A DNA stretch of 64,000 nucleotides from JAICJR01 sp963848495 (lineage in GTDB: Bacteria; Actinomycetota; Thermoleophilia; Solirubrobacterales; Thermoleophilaceae). Location: contig CAWKDV010000003.1 of assembly GCA_963848495.1 (NCBI GenBank), positions 1-64,000 on the forward strand, written 5' to 3'. This document shows positions 26,945-37,533 of this stretch, piece after piece (position 1 is the stretch's first letter; every line of letters starts with the position of its first letter). The notes under the pieces were generated by a model. The model was not told the origin of the DNA. It was given only the letters and a program-made list of their open reading frames with translations, and did not search any database. A program made the position numbers and the translations under genes.

Positions 26945-27579
26945 GGCGCGCCTTCTACGACCGCTCGGTCCACGACGTGGCGCGCGACCTGGTCGGCTGT
27001 AGGGTCCGCCACGGCGAGACCGCCGGCCGCATCGTCGAGGTCGAGAGCTACCACATGGACGAGCCCGCCTCGCACGCGTTCATCGGGCTCACCGAGCGCA
27101 CCCGCGTGCTGTTCGGCCCGCCCGGCCGCGCCTACGTCTACTTCTCCTACGGCGTCCACTCGCTGCTCAACGCGGTCTGCGAGCCGGCGGGCGTGGGGGC
27201 CGCCGTGCTGATCAGGGCGCTCGAGCCGGTCGACGGCATCGAGCTGATGCGCGAGCGGCGCGGGGTGGAGGCGCTGCACGAGCTCTGCTCGGGGCCCGGC
27301 AAGCTCACCCAGGCGCTCGGCATCGGGCTCGACCTGAACGACACCTCGCTGCTGGGCGACGGCCCGATCCGGCTGCTGCCCCCCGCGGAGGGCGACCGGC
27401 CGGAACGCCTCGTGGCGGGTGAGCGCATCGGCATCACCAAGGCGGTGGACCTGCCGTGGCGCTTCGTCGACCCGCGCAGCCGCTCGGTGTCACGGCCCTG
27501 GCCGGCGGGAATGCGGCGATCACGGATCACGGATCACGGATCACCGACTGCGGACCGCGGGCTGCGGACCGCTGACTAG
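26941..27579 (+). CDS. mpg: DNA-3-methyladenine glycosylase (AAG/MPG type) with repeat-derived tail
   Basis: About 212 residues from GTG 26941. Excises alkylated purines in base-excision repair. AAG features: GCRVRHGETAGRIVEVESYH (catalytic Glu region), DPASHA-like EPASHAFIGLTERT, GRAYVYFSYGVHSLLN and SGPGKLTQALGI. The family end is near DLPWRFVDPRSRSVSR; the last ~20 residues (RITDHGS, TADRGLRTAD) are translated from a 56-bp heptamer repeat array. The stop TAG shares CTAG with the stop of the convergent PBP gene. Confidence 0.88.
27518..27573. repeat. heptamer array A: (GATCACG)4 then (GACTGCG-like)4
   Basis: Eight 7-bp units in tandem: GATCACG four times (last unit ends CC-type), then GACTGCG, GACCGCG, GGCTGCG, GACCGCT. 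The array encodes the C-terminal tail of mpg and forms the 3' UTR side of the convergent PBP gene. Confidence 0.85.
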
Positions 27580-29888
27580 CCTGCCGGCGGCGTCCCGTTG
27601 CCCGTGGGGGTTCCGGTACCCGTCGGCGCGCCGCCCGTGCCGGCGCCGCCGGTCCCGTTGCCCGGGGCGGGCGTCTGCTGCGCGGGCGGCGTCTGCTGGC
27701 TGGGCGCCTGGCCGTTCTGGTTGCCGCCTCCGGTCGGCTGGTGCTGGGTCTTCGACTTGCCCTGGTTCTGCTGGCCGCCCTGCGTGCCCGCGCCGCTCCC
27801 GCCGGAGGCGCCGCTCGGGCTGGTGGCCGCGCTGGTCGCGCCGGTGGTCCCAGGCGTGAAGTGGAGCTTGTTCTTCTTCGGGTTGCGCGTGTTGAGGATG
27901 TTGAGGGCCTGGACCATGAAGTCGTGCCAGATCTGGGCCGGGTAGGTGCCGCCCTCCACCGGCTGCCCCCCGAACAGCGTCTTCATGGGGATCAGCTTGT
28001 CCGGGTAGCCGACCCAGACGGCGACCGTGTAGTGGGTGTCGAAGCCCACGAACCAGGCGTCGCCGTAGTCCTCGGTGGTGCCGGTCTTGCCGGACACGAA
28101 GTCGTTCGGCAGGTTGGCGCGCGTGGCGGTGCCGTGCGTGACCACGCCGTGCATCAGCAGCTTCACCTCCTGCGCCACCGCGGTCGGCACCACCTGGATG
28201 TAGCGCCGCTTGTCCTTGAGGAAGACCTTCTTGCCATCGCTCGAGCTGACCTGATCGACCGCCACCGGGCCGTTCGGCCATGCGGGCAGCGAGCCGGTGA
28301 TGCGCCGACCGTCGTTTGCGATCGTCGAGTAGGCGTAGGCCATCTCGAGGGGGTTCACGCCCTCCTTGAGGGCGCCGAGCGTGATGGCCAGGTTCGTGGA
28401 GACCTTGGTGCGCAGGCCCATCCTGTTCGCCAGGCGCGCGATCCGGTGGGTGCCCACCTGGACGCCGAGCCGCGCGAAGACGGAGTTGTCGGAGTAGGCC
28501 AGGGCGTTGGCCAGCGAGATCGTGCCCGAGTACTTGTTCTCGAAGTTGTGGACGGGGAAGCTCTCGCGCTTGCTCACGCGGAAGGTCACCGGAGCGGAGG
28601 TCCAGACGCTGTAGGGCGAGACGCCGCGGATCAGGGCCTCGGTGAGCGTGAAGGGCTTGAAGGCGGAGCCCGGCTGGCGATGGCCGTCAGTGGCGATGTT
28701 GAACGGGTGGTGCTCGTAGTCGTTGCCGCCGACCATCGCCCGGATCTCGCCGGTGCGGTTGTCGATCGCGACCAGCGAGGCGGTGGGGCCCAGTCCGGCC
28801 AGGTGGCCGTTGATCGCCTGCACCGCGGCCGCCTGCATCTGCGGGTCGATGCTCGTCTTGATCCTCAGCGCGCCGCCGAACACGCGGCCCGGCCCGAAGC
28901 GGTCGACGAGCTGCTGGGTGACCCAGGTCGAGAAGTAGGGCTGCGAGGAGTCCGGCCGCGGCGGGTTGATCGACTGCGGTGAGGGCAGCGCCTGGATGAT
29001 CGCGTCCTGGTACTGGCCCGGGCTGATCATGTGCTGCGCGAGCATGTGCTGCAGCACGAGGTTGCGCCGGGCGAGCGCCGCGCGCTGGTTCGTGATGGGG
29101 TTGTAGCCGCTCGGCGACGCGATCATCCCGGCGAGCAGCGCCGCCTGCGCCGGTGTGGCGTTGGACGCGGTGATGGGCGCCTTGGGGTCGTACTGCACCT
29201 GAGGGCCGCCGAAGTAGGTGCGCATCGCCGATTCGATGCCGTAGGCGCCGTTCCCGAAGTAGACGGTGTTCAGGTACTCGCCGAGGATCTTCTGCTTCGA
29301 CCACTGGCGCTCGAGGTGGTAGGCGAGCGCCGCCTCGCGCAGCTTCTCGAACACCGTGCGGTTGTTCTGGGCGGCGAGCGCGTTCTTCACGAACTGCTCG
29401 GTGATCGTCGAGCCGCCCTGCACGGCGCCGTGGTGGGTGAAGTCGGCGAACGCCGCGCGCGCCATGCCCCTCAGGTCCACACCGTGGTGCTGGTAGAAGC
29501 GGCGGTCCTCGATGGCGATCACCGCGTTCTTGATGTTCGGCGAGATCTCCTCCGGGTCGATCAGGATGCGGTTCTCGTTGCCGGTCAGGCGCGCGACGGG
29601 AGCACCGTTGTCGGCGAGCATGATCGAGTTGCGGGCGGTGCGGAACTCTGCGCTCTGCTCGAGCGACGGGATCTCCTTGGCCACCGCCATCAACATGCCG
29701 AACAGCGTCGACATCAGGGCGAGCAGGCCCAGCCCGAAGAGCACGAGGAGGAGCCGCAGCTTCTTCAGCTTGGGCTTCTGCGCGCGCGTCCCGTCCCCCG
29801 AGCCGTTCCGGCGGGAACCGTTCTCGAGAGTGATCGGCTCGGCAGCCGCTGCTGCTGGCCTCAGGCTTGTAGGCGTCGAATCCGGCAT
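27576..29888 (-). CDS. class A penicillin-binding protein (bifunctional transglycosylase/transpeptidase)
   Basis: 770 residues. Cytoplasmic Lys-rich N-terminus, one TM helix (about 44-70), GT51 domain with catalytic Glu127 in AIEDRRFYQHHGVD and GGSTITEQFVKN, then the transpeptidase domain with SxxK in PGSAFKPFT near 408, SDN in AYSDNSVFA and KTG in SGKTGTTEDYGD. The last ~110 residues are a Gly/Thr/Gln/Pro-rich disordered extracellular tail. Polymerises and cross-links peptidoglycan. All catalytic motifs are intact. Divergent from tyrS. Confidence 0.94.
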   Translation of the reverse strand: MPDSTPTSLRPAAAAAEPITLENGSRRNGSGDGTRAQKPKLKKLRLLLVLFGLGLLALMSTLFGMLMAVAKEIPSLEQSAEFRTARNSIMLADNGAPVARLTGNENRILIDPEEISPNIKNAVIAIEDRRFYQHHGVDLRGMARAAFADFTHHGAVQGGSTITEQFVKNALAAQNNRTVFEKLREAALAYHLERQWSKQKILGEYLNTVYFGNGAYGIESAMRTYFGGPQVQYDPKAPITASNATPAQAALLAGMIASPSGYNPITNQRAALARRNLVLQHMLAQHMISPGQYQDAIIQALPSPQSINPPRPDSSQPYFSTWVTQQLVDRFGPGRVFGGALRIKTSIDPQMQAAAVQAINGHLAGLGPTASLVAIDNRTGEIRAMVGGNDYEHHPFNIATDGHRQPGSAFKPFTLTEALIRGVSPYSVWTSAPVTFRVSKRESFPVHNFENKYSGTISLANALAYSDNSVFARLGVQVGTHRIARLANRMGLRTKVSTNLAITLGALKEGVNPLEMAYAYSTIANDGRRITGSLPAWPNGPVAVDQVSSSDGKKVFLKDKRRYIQVVPTAVAQEVKLLMHGVVTHGTATRANLPNDFVSGKTGTTEDYGDAWFVGFDTHYTVAVWVGYPDKLIPMKTLFGGQPVEGGTYPAQIWHDFMVQALNILNTRNPKKNKLHFTPGTTGATSAATSPSGASGGSGAGTQGGQQNQGKSKTQHQPTGGGNQNGQAPSQQTPPAQQTPAPGNGTGGAGTGGAPTGTGTPTGNGTPPAG

Positions 29889-29972
29889 TGACGGTGCTGC
29901 AGAGACCTGACCCGATCCCCATTAGGACGGCACGCGGCGACCTTCGAGCTCCGTCCGACGAGGGCGGGAGTC

Positions 29973-29978
29973 TAGCAT
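29973..29978 (+). promoter_or_regulatory. -10 box TAGCAT for leaderless tyrS
   Basis: TAGCAT lies 7 bases before the GTG at 29986. No T-box leader is present. Confidence 0.6.
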
Positions 29979-29985
29979 TGCGACC

Positions 29986-31167
29986 GTGACGGAACCGGAG
30001 GGTTCGGACGCCCGCTTCCTGCTCCGGAACGCCGTAGACGCCCTTCCCGAGGGCGCTCTGGAGCGCCAGCTCGAGGAGGGCCGGCCGCTCCGCGTCAAGC
30101 TCGGGATCGACCCCACGGCCCCGGACATACACCTCGGACACACCGTGGTGCTCCGGAAGCTGCGCGAGTTCCAGGATCTCGGCCACACGGTCGTGCTGAT
30201 CATCGGCGACTACACCGGCCGCGTCGGCGACCCGAGCGGCCGCTCGGCCACGCGGCCGCAGCTCGCCCCCGAGGAGATCGACCGCAACGCCGAGACCTAC
30301 CGGCAGCAGGCGCTCAAGATCCTCGACCCGGAGCGCACCGAGGTGCGCCACAACGGCGAGTGGCTCGACATGCCGGCGGAGGACCTGTTCAGGCTCGCGC
30401 GCGGGTCCACCGTCGCCCAGATCCTCGAGCGCGACGACTTCGCCAAGCGCTACGCCGCCGGCGACCCGATCTCGGTGCTGGAGCTCCTCTACCCGCTGCT
30501 CCAGGGCTACGACTCGGTCGCGATCGAGTCGGACGTGGAGCTCGGGGGCACCGACCAGAAGTTCAACCTCCTGCTCGGGCGAGACGTCCAGCAGGCCTAC
30601 GGCGTCAAGCCGCAGTCGATCCTCACGATGCCGATCCTGCCCGGGATCGACGGCGTGCAGCGCATGTCCAAGTCACTCGGCAACTACGTCGGGATCACCG
30701 ACCCGCCGGACGAGATCTTCGGCAAGCTGATGCGGATCCCGGACGAGGTGATGCCCGTCTACTACGAGTTGCTGCTCGACCGGCCGCTCGACACCGACCG
30801 CCCGGCGGTGGAGTCCAAGCGCGCCCTCGCGCGTGAGATAGCCTCGCGCTACCACGGCGAGGAGGCGGGCCGCCGCGCCGAGGAGCACTTCGACCGCCTG
30901 CACGTGGAGCGCAGTCTCCCGGACGAGGTGGAGGAGGCGGAGCTGCCGGACGACGATCCGATCCACCTCCCGGCACTGCTGCGGGACCACTTCGGCGTCT
31001 CGGGCTCGGAGGCCCGCCGGCTCCTGTCGCAGGGCGGGGTGCGGCTCGACGGCGAGATCCTGAACAGCGGCGAGCTCGACCTGCCGGCCGAGCGGCTCGA
31101 CGGGGCGGTGGTCCAGCTCGGCAAGCGCCGCTTCAAGCGGTTCCGCCGCGCTCCGTCCGGGGATTGA
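29986..31167 (+). CDS. tyrS: tyrosyl-tRNA synthetase
   Basis: 393 residues, class I synthetase charging tRNA-Tyr. HIGH motif as HLGH (49-52), KMSKS as RMSKS near 226, and a C-terminal S4 RNA-binding domain (about 330-390, SGSEARRLLSQGGVRLDGE). The N-terminus (VKLGIDPTAPDIHLGH) and ELGGTDQKFN match the TyrRS-Z (TyrZ-like) type. Its stop codon lies within the -35 element of the rrn promoter. Confidence 0.95.
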   Translation: MTEPEGSDARFLLRNAVDALPEGALERQLEEGRPLRVKLGIDPTAPDIHLGHTVVLRKLREFQDLGHTVVLIIGDYTGRVGDPSGRSATRPQLAPEEIDRNAETYRQQALKILDPERTEVRHNGEWLDMPAEDLFRLARGSTVAQILERDDFAKRYAAGDPISVLELLYPLLQGYDSVAIESDVELGGTDQKFNLLLGRDVQQAYGVKPQSILTMPILPGIDGVQRMSKSLGNYVGITDPPDEIFGKLMRIPDEVMPVYYELLLDRPLDTDRPAVESKRALAREIASRYHGEEAGRRAEEHFDRLHVERSLPDEVEEAELPDDDPIHLPALLRDHFGVSGSEARRLLSQGGVRLDGEILNSGELDLPAERLDGAVVQLGKRRFKRFRRAPSGD

Positions 31168-31193
31168 CGGGTCTCGCCGCGGATCGCTACACT
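31164..31193 (+). promoter_or_regulatory. rrn promoter P1
   Basis: TTGACG (31164-31169), 18-base spacer, TACACT (31188-31193): the best -35/-10 pair in the region, about 420 bases before 16S. The -35 overlaps the tyrS stop codon. A second candidate, TTGATG 31302-31307 with TAGACT 31327-31332 (19-base spacer), lies after the internal terminator. Confidence 0.65.
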
Positions 31194-31206
31194 CTCTCGT
31201 CCCCAG

Positions 31207-31248
31207 ATGGCCATCCATCAGACCACCCGGGAGGAGTTCGCCGCATAG
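31207..31248 (+). CDS. 13-residue upstream reading frame in the rrn leader
   Basis: ATG to TAG encoding MAIHQTTREEFAA, starting about 7 bases after the predicted P1 transcription start and ending 31 bases before a terminator hairpin. The arrangement short ORF, then terminator, resembles attenuation, but no ribosome site is clear. No family recognised and it may be chance. Confidence 0.3.
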   Translation: MAIHQTTREEFAA

Positions 31249-31278
31249 GTCCCGCTCTTGAGTGCGGATCGGGTTGGC

Positions 31279-31303
31279 GGGGCCTCCTGAGGGGGGCCTT
31301 TTT
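31279..31303 (+). terminator. intrinsic terminator inside the rrn leader
   Basis: GGCCTCC (31281-31287), loop TGA, GGGGGGCC (31291-31298) and five T residues. It could end tyrS/P1 transcripts or act as an attenuator in the rrn leader. Transcription of 16S would then need P2, antitermination or readthrough. Confidence 0.6.
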
Positions 31304-31361
31304 GATGGGCGAAGGGGAACAGCGTCTAGACTTCGGTGGAGTCCCCGCCGTACGAGGCGCG

Positions 31362-31391
31362 GCGGTCTTTGAAAACTCAACAGCGTGTGCG
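31362..31391 (+). other. pre-16S processing stem, 5' arm
   Basis: Bases from GCGGTCTTTG through CAGCGTGTGCG pair with 33277-33307 downstream of 16S, with a short bulge, giving a long-range stem that loops out the 16S precursor for RNase III-type cleavage. The GAAAACTC run also resembles a boxA-like leader element. Confidence 0.75.
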
Positions 31392-31393
31392 AC

Positions 31394-31445
31394 TGAGGTT
31401 CGATCCCTCGAGCCTCTAGTCGCGTCCAGGTTCGATCCGCCGCTT
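31394..31445 (+). repeat. two copies of AGGTTCGATCC in the 16S leader
   Basis: AGGTTCGATCC occurs at 31396-31406 and 31428-31438. Each copy looks like a tRNA T-loop, and the first has matching GAGG/CCTC flanks. No acceptor or anticodon arms are present, so these are not tRNA genes. The rest of 31194-31615 shows nothing further I can name. Confidence 0.4.
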
Positions 31446-31615
31446 CGCCGATCATCGGCGTTGCAGGCGGCCAGAATTGAAAGACCTCGTCAAGTTCGAG
31501 GGACGTCGCAACGTGTACGCGGCTCCCGGAGCAGTACGAACCTGACAGCTCTTTGTAAACGACTTGTGCCACCGCGGTTTCACCCTTGCGGTGTCACTGC
31601 ACCGGCACGAATCAC

Positions 31616-33167
<1,552 letters not shown>

Positions 33168-33276
33168 GGGAGCCTTTAAGGCACCACCGGTCCGCTTGAT
33201 AGCGCCGGCGGCCTTAGGAATGTCGACCGGGCTTGGACGAAGCGCGCAGCTCGAGCGCCTACTGGCGCCCGCGTTT

Positions 33277-33307
33277 CGCACACACGCTGTTGAGTTTTGA
33301 GAGACCG
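33277..33307 (+). other. pre-16S processing stem, 3' arm
   Basis: CGCACACACGCTGTTGAGTT and the following bases to 33307 complement 31362-31391 with one small bulge. Confidence 0.75.
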
Positions 33308-33371
33308 GCCCGCCGGTCTGGCGAAGCTCTTCGAGACCACGGCCGCGGAGTCCCCGCGGCCGCGCGCCTCG

Positions 33372-33420
33372 GGTGGACCTTGAAAACTGCACAGTTGGCC
33401 AAACAAAAAATCGGGTATCA
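33372..33420 (+). other. pre-23S processing stem, 5' arm
   Basis: GGTGGACC, TGAAAACTGCACAGTTGGCC and CGGGTATCA within this stretch pair with 37193-37238 after 23S, giving a nearly continuous stem of about 40 bp. Confidence 0.8.
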
Positions 33421-33983
33421 CCGACCTCCTTCGGGAGGTCGATCACCGTCAAGATAGGAAGGGCACACGGTGGATGCCTTGGCACCAGGAGTCGATGAAG
33501 GACGTGGGCGGCTGCGATAAGCCGCGGTGAGGCGCCTAACAGCCTGTGACCCGCGGATCTCCGAATGGGGAAACCCAACGCTGGTAATGCGGCGTTATCC
33601 CGAGGTGAACACATAGCCCCGGGAAGGCAAGCGGGGGAACTGAAACATCTAAGTACCCCGAGGAAAGGAAATCAACCGAGACTCCCCGAGTAGTGGCGAG
33701 CGAAAGGGGAAGAGCCCAAACCTGGCAGGTGTAAGCGCGCACGCGTTGCCTGTTGGGGGTTGTAGGGCGTTTCTTCCGGGATGTGCGTGTCCCGGCGGGA
33801 GTTACAAAGTCATGTGTTAGCCGAAGCGTGTGGAACCGCGCACCACAGAGGGCAACCGTCCCGTAGGCGAAAGCGCATGGCCTCCCGTGAGACGTTCCTG
33901 AGTAGCACCGCTCCCGTGAAACGCGGTGCGAATCTGGGGGGACCACCCTCCAAGGCTAAGTACTCCCTGGTGACCGATAGCGG

Positions 33984-34017
<34 letters not shown>

Positions 34018-35585
34018 GGAAGGGGAGTGAAATAGTACCTGAAACCGCGTGCCTACAAGCGGTCGGAGCACTTCGGTGTGACGGCGTGCTTTTTGCATAA
34101 CGAGCCGGCGAGTTACTCGTCACTGGCAAGGTTAAGCGATGAGCGGAGCCGCAGCGAAAGCGAGTCCGAATAGGGCGATTCAGTCAGTGGCGGTAGACCC
34201 GAAACCGAGCGAGCTACCCATGGGCAGGTTGAAGCGGGGGTAAGACCCCGTGGAGGACCGAACCGACCTAGGTTGAAAACTGGGCGGATGACCTGTGGGT
34301 CGGAGTGAAAGGCTAATCAAGCTCGGAGATATCTGGTTCTCTCCGAAATATATTTAGGTATAGCCTCAGGTAAATTTCGTAGTGGCCGTAGAGCACTGCT
34401 TGGACTAGGGGCCCCACCAGGTTACCGACTTCAGGCAAACTCCGAAGACCACTACGTCTACCCTGGGAGTCAGTCTGCGGGGGATAAACTTCGTAGGCAA
34501 AAGGGGAACAGCCCAGACCGCCAGCTAAGGTCCCCAAGTACTAGCTAAGTGGGAAACGATGTTCGGATGCACAGACAACCAGGAGGTTGGCTTAGAGGCA
34601 GCCATCCTTGAAAGAGTGCGTAACAGCTCACTGGTCAAGTGTTCGAGCGCGGAAAATGTAACGGGGCTCAAGCTAGTCACCGAAGCTGCGGGTGTGCGGA
34701 TCCTTCGGGTTCCGCACGCGGTAGGAGAGCGTTCCCGTACCCAGTGAAGCGGCGGCGGAAGCCAGCCGTGGAGGGGCGGGAAGTGAGAATGCCGGCATGA
34801 GTAACGAAAGAGGGGTGAGAATCCCCTCCACCGATTGTCCAAGGGTTCCTGAGTAAAGTTCGTCTGCTCAGGGTTAGTCGGGACCTAAGGCGAGGCCGAA
34901 AGGCGTAGTCGATGGCCAACGGGTTGATATTCCCGTACCACGTCGTGTCCGTTATGACCGATGGGGGGACGAGGAAGGCTAAGGGATCCCTGGCGAAGGT
35001 CGCCCAGGGGTAAGCATGTAGCTAGCGCTCCAAGGTAAATCCGGGAGCGTGTTGATGCGAGGTGCGATGCCAGCTGGCCTCAGGGCCGGCGAGTCCCCGA
35101 CGCCATGCCTCCGAGAAAAGCCTCTAGGCAGGATATGCGTGCCCGTACCAAAACCGACACAGGTGGACAAGTAGAGAATACTAAGGTGATCGAGATAACC
35201 CTCGTTAAGGAACTCGGCAAAATCGTCCCGTAACTTCGGGAGAAGGGGCGCCCCGGTAGGGTGAACCGCTTCGCGCGGGAAGCCCGAGGGGGCCGCAGTG
35301 AATTGGTCCAAGCGACTGTTTACCAAAAACACAGGTCTCTGCTAAGTCGAAAGACGACGTATAGGGGCTGACGCCTGCCCGGTGCCGGAAGGTTACGGGG
35401 AGGTGTTAGCGGCTTCGGCCGCGAAGCACCGAACCTAAGCCCCGGTAAACGGCGGCCGTAACTATCAGTTGACCGAGGTAGTTGTAAAACTCGGCTATAT
35501 GCTGGAACGCCTGTCCTGAAAAAGGTGCAGCATCCCGCACTACTAGTGCACTCGATCCGTCTGGGTCGAGGGTTACAGTGACAAT

Positions 35586-36115
35586 GTGTCGGGTGCAGGC
35601 AATCAGCAGGAAAGGCTCTTCATCGAAGCGATTCCGAGCTCGCTCGGGAGCTTCTTGGCCGGGTTCGCGCTGGGAGAGGCCAGCTTCATGCTCGTATGCC
35701 GCCCTCGAGGCGACTACGCGCGAAGATGGAAGATCTCGGCGGCCTTCAACGTGTCGCAGCGCGATCGGGCGCCGCTCGATCTGTTCCGCGACACGCTCCG
35801 CTGCGGAAGTGCGGAAGCATGCGAAAGGCCGGCAATGGCGGCTGGTACTGGGAAGTCAATCGGCTTTCCCACCTCCAGACCGTGATCGTGCCGTTCTTCG
35901 AGCGCTTCCCGCTGGTCGGATCGAAGGCGGATGACTTCGCACGCTTCAGGAGCGCGGTTGCGATCCTGGGGCAGCCTGTCATCTCGGACGCCGGCTACAC
36001 CGATGTTCTTGCTCTCCGTGAAGGGATGAACAACGGTGGAAAGAGACGCCACTCGATGGAGAGAATCCTCAGAGACTATACGCCGAGCCCTGCGGCTGAG
36101 CAGCTGCGGGGATGA
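35586..36115 (+). pseudogene. intron-encoded LAGLIDADG homing endonuclease, frameshifted
   Basis: GTG start at 35586. The single LAGLIDADG-type motif is FLAGFALGEASF near residues 23-34; then WKISAAFNVSQRD, VNRLSHLQTVIVPFFERFPL and FARFRSAVAIL, the order seen in 23S-intron endonucleases. An 8-bp tandem duplication at 35802-35817 shifts the frame from GTG-frame to the next; deleting one copy joins DTLRCGS to MRKAGNGGWYWEV and gives a protein of 173 residues ending at TGA 36113-36115. Without the deletion the product ends at 35885 after about 99 residues. The gene overlaps intron core elements at both ends. Base composition is less GC-biased than the host genes. Confidence 0.85.
35802..35817 (+). 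repeat. 8-bp tandem duplication TGCGGAAG x2 breaking the endonuclease gene
   Basis: TGCGGAAG at 35802-35809 is repeated directly at 35810-35817. Removal of one unit restores the reading frame across the conserved middle of the protein. Confidence 0.9.
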
Positions 36116-36201
36116 GATAGTCCGATCTCACGGGCGACCGTGAGAGCTGGTCAGAAATGAGCCAGCCACGTCGGCTTTGCGCCGGCGCAGTAACAACAAT
36201 G

Positions 36202-36262
<61 letters not shown>

Positions 36263-36516
36263 CGACTTGGACGCTGTCTCAACGAGGGGCTCGGTGAAAT
36301 TGCAGTCTCGGTGAAGATGCCGAGTACCCGCGGCCAGACGGAAAGACCCCGTGAACCTTTACTACACCCTGATATTGGAGTCTGGGACATCTTGCTCAGG
36401 ATAGGTGGGAGGCTGTGAAGCAGTCGGCTTCGGCTGCTGTGGAGCCAACCTTGAGATACCACCCTTGGTGTTCTGGGCTTCTAACACCGCGCCGTGAATC
36501 CGGGCGGTAGACAGTG

Positions 36517-36550
<34 letters not shown>

Positions 36551-36705
36551 CAAAATGTAACGGAGGCGCGCAAAGGTTCCCTCAGCACGGTTGGAAATCG
36601 TGCGTAGAGTGCAAAGGCAGCAAGGGAGCTTGACTGCGAGACTGACAGGTCGAGCAGGTGCGAAAGCAGGCCTTAGTGATCCGGCGGTAGCAAGTGGAAG
36701 CGCCG

Positions 36706-36748
<43 letters not shown>

Positions 36749-36774
36749 GGGCCCAAGAGTCCACATCGACGGCC

Positions 36775-36819
<45 letters not shown>

Positions 36820-36820
36820 T

Positions 36821-36903
<83 letters not shown>

Positions 36904-37192
36904 TGCCGTGGGCGTTGGAGAATTGAGAGGAGTCGTCCCTAGTACGAGAGGACCGGGATGAACGGACCTCTGGTGTACCTGTTGTCCTGCCAAGGGCATT
37001 GCAGGTTAGCTACGTCCGGACGGGATAACCGCTGAAGGCATCTAAGCGGGAAGCCCACCTCGAGATGAGTTCTCCCACCTCCTTGAGAGGGTAAGAGCCG
37101 TGGAAGACCACCACGTTGATAGGCCGACGGTGTAAGCGCAGTAATGCGTTTAGCTGATCGGTACTAATGCTTCGAGGGCTTGACGGATTATT

Positions 37193-37238
37193 TGATACCC
37201 GTCTGTTTCGGCCAACTGTGCGGTTTTGAGGGTCCACC
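37193..37238 (+). other. pre-23S processing stem, 3' arm
   Basis: TGATACCCG, GGCCAACTGTGCGGTTTT and GGTCCACC complement 33372-33420. Confidence 0.8.
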
Positions 37239-37272
37239 GGGGCCTGGTCTCGAAGTGACAACTTCAGAGGCT

Positions 37273-37390
37273 TTCGGTGGTCATAGCGAGGGGGAAACAC
37301 CTCTTCCCATTCCGAACAGAGCAGTTAAGCCCCTCAGCGCCGATGGTACTTGGCTCGCAAGGGCCTGGGAGAGTAGGTCGCCGCCGATTT
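37273..37390 (+). rRNA. rrf: 5S ribosomal RNA
   Basis: About 118 bases. TCGGTGG at the 5' end pairs with CCGCCGA at the 3' end; CCCATTCCGAACAGAGCAGT and GCGCCGATGGTA are the universal 5S landmarks, followed by GAGAGTAGGTCGCCGCC. Confidence 0.95.
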
Positions 37391-37398
37391 TGAATACA

Positions 37399-37427
37399 CG
37401 GGCCGCCCTTCGGGGCGGCCCGTTCTT
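37399..37427 (+). terminator. rrn operon terminator
   Basis: CGGGCCGCCC (37399-37408), tetraloop TTCG, GGGCGGCCCG (37413-37422), then TTCTTCTTT: a perfect 10-bp stem with a stable UUCG loop. Confidence 0.92.
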
Positions 37428-37521
37428 CTTTGGCGTGCGCGCGCCCCAAAGGGCCGTGATGGGGGCCTCATCACCCGCCAATGGGGTCCTCCCACCCTGG
37501 TAGCTCGTCGTCGCGCCCGCC

Positions 37522-37527
37522 TACACT
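37522..37527 (+). promoter_or_regulatory. -10 box TACACT, leaderless gene at 37534
   Basis: TACACT lies 6 bases before the ATG at 37534. Bases 37428-37521 show nothing else that I can name. Confidence 0.5.
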
Positions 37528-37533
37528 GCGGCC

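Larger units (their letters stand above)
35466..36201 (+). mobile_element. group I intron in 23S rRNA helix 69 (E. coli site 1917/1918)
   Basis: 736 bp. The 5' exon ends in T (35465) and the intron ends in G (36201), as group I splicing requires. The guide GTAGTT (35478-35483) pairs fully with exon AACTAT (35460-35465), with the conserved U.G at the cleavage site (P1). GACCG (35471-35475) can pair with exon 2 CGGTC (36204-36208) as P10. P7 is GACTAT (36074-36079) with ATAGTC (36117-36122); AATCAGCAGGAA (35601-35612) looks like the P4 side of the core. The site is the one of the Coxiella burnetii Cbu.L1917 intron. A LAGLIDADG gene lies inside. Confidence 0.93.

Noticed and set aside
27518..27573. 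CRISPR array
   Set aside because: Units are only 7 bp without spacers, and no cas genes occur in the window.
31394..31445. tRNA gene in the 16S leader
   Set aside because: Only the T-loop-like motif is present, without D, anticodon or acceptor arms.
35466..36201. Group II intron or simple intervening sequence (IVS) in 23S
   Set aside because: No domain V or reverse transcriptase is present. P1, the terminal G, P7 and a LAGLIDADG gene identify group I.
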